DNA of 64,000 nt. Origin: Ustilago trichophora. Taxonomy: Eukaryota; Basidiomycota; Ustilaginomycetes; Ustilaginales; Ustilaginaceae. The translations under genes and the position numbers were made by a program. The stretch covers positions 1,612,001 to 1,676,000 of the forward strand of contig OOIN01000004.1 in the NCBI GenBank assembly GCA_900323505.1. The letters run 5' to 3'. Of the stretch, positions 31,694 through 39,670 are shown in pieces. The notes under the pieces were generated by a model. The model was given only the letters and a program-made list of their open reading frames with translations. It was not told where the DNA came from and ran no database searches. The number at the start of each line of letters is the position of its first letter. Position 1 is the stretch's first letter.

Positions 31694-33500
31694 CTGTACT
31701 ACGAAGGAGAGGTGGTAGGTAGGTGAGGAAAAGGTAGGAAAGAAAGCGACGATGGAAGAAAGGTATTTTTGAAGGAACTGGGCGCGGGCGAGGGCCAGGG
31801 GTGAGAACGACGAATGATTGGTGGGCGTCCAGCCTTGGGATTGCGCGATGGAGAGCCGCTCTCAGACCAACGGCAGGTGCGAAGAGGAAGCAGAAGAAGA
31901 AAAAAAAATCCTAGCGACGAGCGCCGAGGAAGAAGCAAAGGCTCACTGGGATTCCGCCTGACAACGGAAAGATCGAGGACAGGATAGGGAGAGACCGGAG
32001 CAAACGCAAGAAGAGGGGAGAAATTCGAAAATTGAAATGAGTGGGAAGCCTGTTGTGTAGTGCCAAGCTGGAATCTCAACTTCGACCGAATTTGACAGCA
32101 CACACTTGCCACAAAAGTCGATTTGGGCGGAATTTGAGCGCTGTGCCTGCCCCGGCCAAAAAAAGGAAAAAGTTTCAAGTTTTGCATTTCACTTTCAGCC
32201 TGTGTGTGGCAGAGGTGCATTCTCGGGAGGATCCAGGTCGCAAGCCCTTTCGGTTTGCACTCGCCAACAGCAAGGCGATCGGGCCCACTTTGAAATCAGG
32301 AGCACACTGACCAGTCTCTCGTCTTGACTCCAGCACGGGGCACCGAAGAGAAACAAAGCGAGGCAAGCGAAAGGCGAGAAGAAGAAAAAAAAACTTTCCC
32401 AGGGTTGGCCTGCTGTCTACCTTGTGCGCGCACAGCTGAACCCCGAGATAGGTGCTCCTCGCCTCGCTCCTCCTTTCTTTTGTAGTTCTTCCACGCGCCA
32501 GCGAGGAACCGGCCTTTTCGGAAAGAAGAAAGCGACCCGGGCGCGAGAAGAATCCTTGAATACAAAACCCAGTTCAAAAATTTGAATGGGTTAGAAAGGC
32601 TTCACAGTTCTGAATTTAAAGGAACTGGCCGGAGCAGCTGCGGTTTGTAGTTGATCGATTGGAATTAAGTGGTTGACTGCCAGCGGTCAGAGCTCCTTCG
32701 GGTCCGAGGCCTATCAAGCCGTTGCTCCAACCACACACACACACACACACCTGTCAATTGCCTGTCTGCAGAGCGGGATTTGAGAAGATCTGCATCCCAT
32801 ATCCCAACGGTGAATTTCTCAAGCCTGCCGTGCGTTACTCGAAACTGCTGCTGGCTATTGTCGTTGCGGATGGCACTGTGGCCGACTCAAATTGGGCCCT
32901 CAGTGTCGGTCAAGTTTACATCCGAGCAACTTGGCTGGGACCAGTCGTGGAAGACCGGTGTGCCGACCGGGGTCCAGCAAGCGGTCCGAACTGGTGGGAT
33001 TTGCTCGAATGACGACGCTTGTCTGAGAGCAAATCACAACCTTTCGAATTGTGAATCGACCTCGTTCGAATGACACTCAGACAGCGCTTGTGTACAGTAT
33101 CTTTGCCGGGGCCCCCGAGGGAATGTGTGCTCAAGTTTGTACAGTATCTGTCACATGTTGAAATTGTGTTTTCTGTCCCTCTCTCACTCCGGCCTGGTAC
33201 TCAGCGTAGTCTGCCTTTGGTGTGGACTCGGTGTAAAGTCGCCGTTCCAAAGGCTGATGAAGACTTTGCCGGCTTCCCCGTGTGAGAGCCTCTACAATGT
33301 AACAATACAAGGCCGAAACATCTTCAACCAGAACCAGCTTTCCTTTCAGCTCAAACCGTATCTATCAAGGCCGTACCCGTAAGATGCAGAAAACAGACAC
33401 AACAGGCATCTCATTCTGCCTGAATACGGATCTGGGTATATTGGTGCGAAATCGTATGACATGTGGTGGTAGATAGCATATTCGGCCCGTTGCGGCTTCC
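31694..33500. other. intergenic region with carrier-gene promoter
   Basis: About 1.8 kb without a credible gene. It contains the promoter and leader of the carrier gene, purine- and pyrimidine-rich patches, a (CA)n run at 32732-32750, and two near-identical TGTACAGTATCT segments (33091-33102 and 33139-33150 approximately). Frames here show no recognisable domain. Confidence 0.45.
32732..32750. repeat. (CA)n microsatellite
   Basis: Perfect CA dinucleotide run of about 19 bp in non-coding DNA. Confidence 0.85.
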
Positions 33501-34164
33501 TTACCTTTTTAATGCTCCACCCTTGTTCGATGTCGATTTGGTCGAAGGACCAAAGATTCTCTCGCGCGCCAAACGATACTCCTCCTGGCGCTGCTCCACC
33601 GTCTTACGTTCCTGTGAAGCCGAGTTGGATGCACTCGCCAAGGTACCGTCGCTACGCATGCCTGGAGCAGCCTCTTTGGGGCGTTGCAGAATGCGTGGCG
33701 GCGCTGCTGCGATTGTCACATCACCGAAGGGCTTCAAGATTGATGGCTGCGAATCGCTGTTTCGCTGAGCACCAGTCACATTTAAGCGATGACCAAAAGC
33801 ATCACCGGGCAAACTGCGACCATGGGCTGAGACGACTATTGGAACTGGAGCAGGTGATTGTGAGTTGCTGCGCGAGTGAAAAGAGTTGTTGCAAAAGTTC
33901 CTGTGTCAAACCGATTGTCCACGTCGTCGGAACGGAATGAGATATGCGACCATGAACTTACGCTTCCGTCCACTGGTTCTTCGATGCACGAAACACATCT
34001 GCTTGGCCCGCATTCGAGTTGGTTGTATTGTCGTCGTCACCACTGCTCTCTGCATCCCAGTCGTCGACTATTTCACTTTCCTGCTGTCGGGTTGTGGCAG
34101 GCGGCTTGGAGGGTTTGAACTTGGACGTGGCCACAATGCCTTGCTCTCCCAATAAGTTGCTCAT
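33501..34164 (-). CDS. SUZ-domain protein (SZRD1-like)
   Basis: Two exons, 34164-33962 and 33867-33501. The donor is GTAAGT (33961) and the acceptor CGCAG before 33867; the split codon GC|C encodes Ala. Product 189 aa. It starts MSNLLGEQGIV, then has an acidic VDDWDAESSGDDD segment. Exon 2 opens NSQSPAPVPIVVSAHG, followed by APPRILQRPKEAAPG and the SUZ-like helix RQEEYRLARERIFG. Human SZRD1 has the same order: an acidic W-containing N-terminus, VPIVI, a PPPQIRILKRP segment and REAEYAEARKRILG. SUZ domains bind RNA. The choice of acceptor is supported by this collinearity. A GTAAGG just before the stop might be another donor, but I see no further exon. Confidence 0.72.
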
Positions 34165-35063
34165 CTTGAGATGTATTGCGACTATCCCGGTACCTCTCAA
34201 GTGGGCTTCCTACTTGGCTTCCGGAGTTCGCGACCGCAGGAGGGTGATGCTAGGTCGAGGGTCGCTGTGCTGAGCACCGCTTCAGGCTCTTCGCTGATTT
34301 TCGCCTGGTGTCAAGCTTAATGTAGCCTGTGCTCGTTGTTATGCCGCCAGAGGCGTAGGGTTGCATTTGATCCTTCTTGTCAACGATTCAGAGAATGGAG
34401 GAGGTCCAGTTGGAGCAAGGACCCTGATCGCCGAATGCCGAAGTTCGAGCACTTGGACAATTCGAGATTCTGGCTACATTTTTATGGCAGCATTTCCTGT
34501 ATCGCAATTTTGAGACTCACTTTTATTCACAATTTTCTACAATATTGTGGAGGAAGTCGTGGCAAAAAAGTTGATGCGCTTGTGCATTTGCTCCTGCGGG
34601 CTGAGCTCACTGCCAAAGTGCAGTCAACCGCGCGTTGACTCCGCCACCAACCTTTCTCTGAGGCTGTCAAAGAACCCCGACGACCATTCCCACATATTCT
34701 TCCCTTCTTCCATCGTCTCGGGACGTAGACGTAACTAAAGACCGACTCACCAGTCAGAAGAGTTGGAGCACCTCAACGGCCATTGGCGCACGACCGATAC
34801 GAAGGAGGTCCGTTCTGAGTCGGTGACTCCCAAAGCCGACCTTCCGGCGACGATCTCAGTTCAAAGATACGCCCTCTATTCAACCGGACCTGAGTCACGA
34901 TCGCGCTGGACAGCATCAACATTCGCACTCGCAGCGCCGAGCGAAAAGAGCCTCGCAAGTGCTGACGCGTACATGCTGTGTTAGTAGGAACACATCACAA
35001 CTCTCATCCTCGCACGTCCGGCCGCCCACAACGCCGGGTCAGGCGAGTCATACAATCACCAGC
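34165..35063. promoter_or_regulatory. divergent region SUZ gene / terminal nucleotidyltransferase
   Basis: 899 bp between divergent start codons, holding both promoters. The nucleotidyltransferase frame is open upstream to 34959, but only from a GTG. No gene or repeat noted. Confidence 0.5.
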
Positions 35064-37805
35064 ATGGACGTCCCACCACCGACAGCTCAGGGAGCCCAAT
35101 TTGCTGATGTCTCTTTTCTCGACAGCGAGTTCGACCAGTCGCGGACAACGCCAGGTCCGTCCAGCCAGAATGACATTCAGACAATCGACTTTAGCGCCTC
35201 TCAGGCCTTCTTCAGTGGTCTCGAGAGCTCACGCTCACCGGTGCACGTCGGCAGTCCAAGCCATGCCGGAGTATACAAATACGGACGTGAAACAAGCTCT
35301 ATCTCTCCAAACTCTGCCATGTCCGGTCTAGACCCCGTCAGCAAGCTCGGATTCACGTCGAATCGCGCCTTCGTGCGTCCTCATTCTGGTGCGAGCGCCT
35401 CGGGCGACACAGGCGTGCCATACTCGTCACCTCAGCCCTTGAACGGGTCTTGGCAACTGAACATTTCCACCAAGCCAGGATTCGCCCCACAATCGCCAGA
35501 GCGTATGCCCCGACCCGAGGCCAAAGCAAGCACGTCCGCCCATCACCAGCGCAATCAAGAGGCTGCCCACAGAACAGCCGAAGTCGAGCGCCGCAATAGA
35601 TTGCGGGAGGAAGAGAAGGCGCGCAGAAAGCTGGCGATACAGAAGCAGGTTGATGACGGCATGGCCGCGCTGAGGCTCGAAAAGGACGAATCAGCACAGC
35701 GATCAGCTGAAGTCGAACGACGCAACAAGCTACGAGAGGAGGAGAAGACCAACAGAAGACTAGCCATTCAGAAGCAAGTCGAAGACGGCATCAAGGCAAT
35801 TCAGCTGGAAAAGGAATGCGAACGCGTTCGTGTCGAACAAGATCGAAATGCCTGCCGAAAGTGGCTCTCGGATGTGAGCCACGCTCCAGCTTCTTCTCCC
35901 TCCTCAGCTGCTGTCGATGCCACCATCGACGTCTATACAGCGCTCGGCCGCCAAGTGCGAGGCTTTTGGGAAGATTCCCGCCCCGCTGCATCCAGCCAAG
36001 CCCATCGCAACGAGGTCATCTCGGATGTCCAGCTTGCCATCACCCGTAAATGGCCCGATCAAGGCCTACAAGTGGCAGCGTTCGGCTCCAGCGTCACCGG
36101 ACTTGTCACCGAATCTTCAGATTTGGATCTCGTCCTGCTCGATCCCACACGTCCATATGGAGTTGGCACCCCACCAGAGCTCCGCCGCGATCCGAACAAC
36201 TTTGTCCGTCATTCTGGCGGTATGCCAGAGTGGTATAGCACCCATCAGATCGCCAATGCTATCCGAGCCTCAAACAAGTTTCGCAGCGTCGTCTCGATAG
36301 GCGGTGCAAACGTACCGATCGTCAAGATGATCCATCGAAAGTACGACATTCCCGCCGACATTAACATCAACGAGCGATTCGGCCTCTTCAATTCCCAGCT
36401 CATCTCCGCTTATGCCAACCTGCAGCCGGATCTCGTGCGCCCGCTCATCTTCTTCCTCAAGCATTGGTACTCGCGTCGCCAGCTCAACGACCCAGCCGGA
36501 AAGCGCGGTTCGATGACGTTCAGTAGCTACACGATTGCTCTCATGGCGCTGCAAGTGCTTCAAGTGGAAGGGGTGCTGCCCAACTTGCAAAGCCCTGACT
36601 TGCTCAACAGTCTCAACATCCGACCCAACTTTCTCTATTCGCGCGTAAAACGGCCTCATCGACGAGGCAACAACGGACGACCGGCCCCGTCTGAAGATTT
36701 CGCGCCGCTCCAGAAGTACAATGTCACATTCGCCGCTTCTCAGGTCGACGCCGAGCCCTACAGGAGGAAGGCGCTCGAAGTCGCAGGTGGTGGCGAATAT
36801 CGTAAAGACCGACTGCTTGGGAAGATGCTCGCATCGTTCCTGCGCTTCTACCAGCAGCTGGATCGACACACGCAGATCGTTTCTGTTGTCAATGGATCTC
36901 CACTGCAACGACGAAAGAAGTCACAACCACGACACGTCTTCTTCGACTCAGCAAGCGAGGATGGATTCTCTGAGCTCAACGGGGAGGCTGCCCAACACCT
37001 TACGGAGCCCATGCAGAGAGCATCTAGAGATGCCGAGGGGCGTGCTGCTCTGCGCGAAGAGCAAGCTGATCTCTGGGCCGGTGACGAACTCGTGGTTCAA
37101 GACCCATTCATCATCGACCGCAATACCTCGCGCAACATCAAGAGCCAGGCAATAGAGAGATGGCAAAGCGAGATGGAAAATGCTATCCACGTGCTCGGCC
37201 TTCACAAGTCTGGAGAAGCTTCTAAGGTGCGACTGGAACATGCTCCACTCGTGCTCGACCTGTGCATCCCGCAGAACGTGGTCTCTGACATGGAAGCCGA
37301 CGGCCATGGCGTGCAGGCTACTGCATTGGCTGGCACGGAGACCGCGTCAGAAGAGCCCTGGCGGCCGGAGGAAGAAGCAGCAGCCCAGGCGCGCGAGATC
37401 GCCGTGCAAGCTGCCCAAAGCTTGCGTAGGGAGAAGAAGAAAAGGGCCCGGCGATCCAAACGTAGCGAAGCGCGACTGTTGCAAGAAGAGGCGGCTATGG
37501 TGGAAGACATGATCGATGGCATTGAGACAGGTCGGGTGACGGGTCTGATGAGCGGAAGCGAACGACATGAAATATGGCGACTGCGCACCGACAACGACCC
37601 CAGCAACGGTGGAAACTCGACTGCGATTCCGTTCACGTTCAGCGTCGCTAGGATCCATACCCCGAAGAAGACGGATCCGGTGGTGAATGGCGACGCAAAG
37701 CTGAGCCCAACCATGTCGATCGCGACGACTAGAGCCAACGCATCAGCCTCATCTGAAGATATCGATCTTGTAGCTCTGCGCCTGGAGCGAGATGTCCGTG
37801 TGTAG
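35064..37805 (+). CDS. Cid1/Trf4-type terminal nucleotidyltransferase
   Basis: 913-aa intronless frame from ATG 35064. The nucleotidyltransferase core (about residues 290-560) has the Pol-beta signature FGSSVTGLVTESSDLDLVLLD, giving GS (about 339) and the catalytic Asp pair DLD (about 353-355). A later ANVPIVKMIHRKYDIPADIN segment supplies the third Asp. The PAP-associated region follows (LVRPLIFFLKHWYSRRQL, SSYTIALMALQVLQ). Such enzymes add A or U residues to RNA 3' ends; exact specificity cannot be read from sequence. Before the core lies a charged region with two tandem ~42-residue repeats (EVERRN-LREEEK...LAIQKQV-DG, from about 175), probably a coiled coil. The C-terminal ~300 residues are charged (KKKRARRSKRSEAR) and not recognised. 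The 3'UTR would run into an inverted DSK2 fragment. Confidence 0.87.
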   Translation: MDVPPPTAQGAQFADVSFLDSEFDQSRTTPGPSSQNDIQTIDFSASQAFFSGLESSRSPVHVGSPSHAGVYKYGRETSSISPNSAMSGLDPVSKLGFTSNRAFVRPHSGASASGDTGVPYSSPQPLNGSWQLNISTKPGFAPQSPERMPRPEAKASTSAHHQRNQEAAHRTAEVERRNRLREEEKARRKLAIQKQVDDGMAALRLEKDESAQRSAEVERRNKLREEEKTNRRLAIQKQVEDGIKAIQLEKECERVRVEQDRNACRKWLSDVSHAPASSPSSAAVDATIDVYTALGRQVRGFWEDSRPAASSQAHRNEVISDVQLAITRKWPDQGLQVAAFGSSVTGLVTESSDLDLVLLDPTRPYGVGTPPELRRDPNNFVRHSGGMPEWYSTHQIANAIRASNKFRSVVSIGGANVPIVKMIHRKYDIPADININERFGLFNSQLISAYANLQPDLVRPLIFFLKHWYSRRQLNDPAGKRGSMTFSSYTIALMALQVLQVEGVLPNLQSPDLLNSLNIRPNFLYSRVKRPHRRGNNGRPAPSEDFAPLQKYNVTFAASQVDAEPYRRKALEVAGGGEYRKDRLLGKMLASFLRFYQQLDRHTQIVSVVNGSPLQRRKKSQPRHVFFDSASEDGFSELNGEAAQHLTEPMQRASRDAEGRAALREEQADLWAGDELVVQDPFIIDRNTSRNIKSQAIERWQSEMENAIHVLGLHKSGEASKVRLEHAPLVLDLCIPQNVVSDMEADGHGVQATALAGTETASEEPWRPEEEAAAQAREIAVQAAQSLRREKKKRARRSKRSEARLLQEEAAMVEDMIDGIETGRVTGLMSGSERHEIWRLRTDNDPSNGGNSTAIPFTFSVARIHTPKKTDPVVNGDAKLSPTMSIATTRANASASSEDIDLVALRLERDVRV

Positions 37806-38153
37806 TCATAACAACTTGATTCGCCTCGTGGCTAGTCCATCAACTGTGGAATTGGCGCCATCCTCTGCATAGTCTCTGGGTTGGTGATCATCTCTCGGAA
37901 TTGCCCAGATCGCAACATCTCTTGAATCTGCGGTGCTTAGGGTTGCGAGGATGCAGCGCCAGTATTTGAGTGTTTTCAAGTGTGCTTCGAGATCTAACAA
38001 GGTTGACGCAAGCGTCATCCTGACCTCAGCCGAAAACTCCACATGCTGCGCGCGGGCAGCGTGGCCTGGGCGCGGGAGCCCGAAATTGATGAGGATGCCA
38101 CCGACTGCACGTTTCTTTCCTTCCGCAACCATCACCCTTCTGAAGCTACAAAT
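37806..38153. other. intergenic region nucleotidyltransferase / DSK2
   Basis: 348 bp between two + strand genes. The left half is occupied by the inverted DSK2 fragment; the rest (37939-38153) is presumed DSK2 promoter and leader. It includes an in-frame upstream ATG at 38043. Confidence 0.6.
37836..37938 (-). repeat. inverted partial copy of DSK2 coding sequence (~103 bp)
   Basis: The reverse complement of 37836-37938 aligns without gaps to 38764-38866 inside DSK2, with about 8 mismatches in 103 (two in the first 80 bp, the rest near the far end). Read in the DSK2 frame it encodes APQIQEMLRS, then QFREMITNPE and TMQRMAP, and meets TAG soon after LMD; a TAA precedes the copied part. So it is an untranslatable fragment in opposite orientation, 30 bp after the nucleotidyltransferase stop codon. 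Confidence 0.9.
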
Positions 38154-39488
38154 ATGGCTGACACAACGGACGCGGCGACGCCGCTCAAGATCAACATCAA
38201 AGGTCCTTCCGACCTGAAGCTCAGCATCGACATTACTTCCGATCAGACGGTGCGACAACTCAAGGAGGCCATCGAGAAGCAGAAGCCCGACGTTCCTGCG
38301 GATGCCCAGCGACTGATCTACGCCGGCAAAGTCCTGAAGGATGACGAGGCGCTTTCAGTCTACAAGATAAAGGACGGCAACACGGTCCACATGGTCAAGT
38401 CTGCCGCTCGATCCGCACCTACCACTGGCAATCCCTCGGTCCCAGGTACAGCGCCTTCGGGCGCAGGAGCTTCGGGCAACGCCGCTGCTTCGCAGTCGCA
38501 AGGCGTGCCTTCCAACTTTTCCGCCGGTCAGAACTTCACCAACAATCCGCTCTCTGCCCTCAATCGTGCCGACTATGCAGGTCCTCACATGGCAAGGCTA
38601 CTCAACGAGAGCGGTGGAGCCTTTGGCGGCATGGGACTCAACCCTCGTGACCCAAACATGATGATGGGCCTCATGCAGAACCCAGAGGTCCAACGCCAGA
38701 TGAGGGATATGATGTCTCGTCCCGAGTTCATCGACCAAATGGTCGCCATGAATCCACAGCTGCAAGCACCGCAGATTCAAGAGATGTTGCGATCTGAGCA
38801 GTTCCGAGAGATGATCACCAACCCAGAGACTATGCAGAGGATGGCGCAAATGTCGCAGCTCATGGAGAGCGCCGGTATGGGCGGAATGGGAGGTATGGGT
38901 GGTCTGGGTGGCTTTGGAGGCTTTGGCGGAGGAAACAACAATGGCGGTGGTGGACAGTGGCCTCCTCCCGGTGCCTTTGGCGACAGCGGTAACACGGGCA
39001 GCGGCGGCAACAACAATGGCGGCAACGCCAACAACGGCAACGGCAACGGCAATCGAGGCTTCTTCACCGGCTCAGGCAATGACAACAACAACGGACGCAA
39101 CAACGGCCAAGGAAACACAGGCTCGTTCAGCGGCAACTTCAATGGCGTTGGAAATGCGGGTGGAGATGCCGGCAGCGGCCAAACGCCACCGAACCCTTTC
39201 GCCGACCCCTCTTTCCTCCAGCAGATGTTTGGCGGTGGTGGAGGTGCAGGCGGCTTCGGTGGACTCGGAGGGTTCGGAGGATTTGGAGGCTTTGGAGGCG
39301 GAGCAGCAGCATCGCGGGATACACGCCCGCCTGAGGAGCGATTCTCTTCGCAGCTCGAACAGATGCAGTCGATGGGATTCTACGACGGTCAGGCCAACGT
39401 GAGAGCGCTGCTGATGGCCGGCGGAAGCGTAGAGGGTGCGATTGGCATTCTCCTCGACAACCCGAATCCACCTGCACCAGGCAACTGA
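38154..39488 (+). CDS. DSK2: Dsk2/ubiquilin, UBL-UBA ubiquitin receptor
   Basis: 444 aa from ATG 38154 (MADTTDAATPLKI). An in-frame ATG at 38043 would add 37 residues that do not look like ubiquilin, so I prefer the downstream start. Residues about 10-85 form a ubiquitin-like domain (TVRQLKEAIEKQ, RLIYAGKVLKDDE, TVHMVKS). STI1-type repeats follow (MMGLMQNPEVQRQMRDMMS; MLRSEQFREMITNPETM in the region of the inverted copy), then a Gly/Asn-rich low-complexity linker (GGM/GGF repeats, NNGGN), and a C-terminal UBA domain (FSSQLEQMQSMGFYDGQANV to LDN). Dsk2 shuttles ubiquitylated proteins to the proteasome; in yeast it also works in spindle pole duplication with Cdc31. Confidence 0.96.
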   Translation: MADTTDAATPLKINIKGPSDLKLSIDITSDQTVRQLKEAIEKQKPDVPADAQRLIYAGKVLKDDEALSVYKIKDGNTVHMVKSAARSAPTTGNPSVPGTAPSGAGASGNAAASQSQGVPSNFSAGQNFTNNPLSALNRADYAGPHMARLLNESGGAFGGMGLNPRDPNMMMGLMQNPEVQRQMRDMMSRPEFIDQMVAMNPQLQAPQIQEMLRSEQFREMITNPETMQRMAQMSQLMESAGMGGMGGMGGLGGFGGFGGGNNNGGGGQWPPPGAFGDSGNTGSGGNNNGGNANNGNGNGNRGFFTGSGNDNNNGRNNGQGNTGSFSGNFNGVGNAGGDAGSGQTPPNPFADPSFLQQMFGGGGGAGGFGGLGGFGGFGGFGGGAAASRDTRPPEERFSSQLEQMQSMGFYDGQANVRALLMAGGSVEGAIGILLDNPNPPAPGN

Positions 39489-39670
39489 TCTCAATCTACT
39501 GTACAACGGGTTCTATCCTCGCTTTCTCCGTCTACTTTGTTTGTAATCCGCTTTACACATGACAGTTTTGCTCAACAGCGCTGTGGTCTTCGCTACAAAC
39601 TTGGCAAGCGTGTTGTTTTATCTTCCGAAAAAGTGTATTGCTCTGATCGTGAACAGACAAGCAATTTGTA

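Noticed and set aside
38043..38153. N-terminal extension of DSK2 from an upstream ATG
   Set aside because: The 37 added residues do not resemble ubiquilin and the UBL starts normally after MADTTD at 38154.
37806..38258. 150-aa - strand frame overlapping the DSK2 5' region
   Set aside because: The inverted DSK2 fragment inside it is in another frame, so this is not a second STI1 protein.
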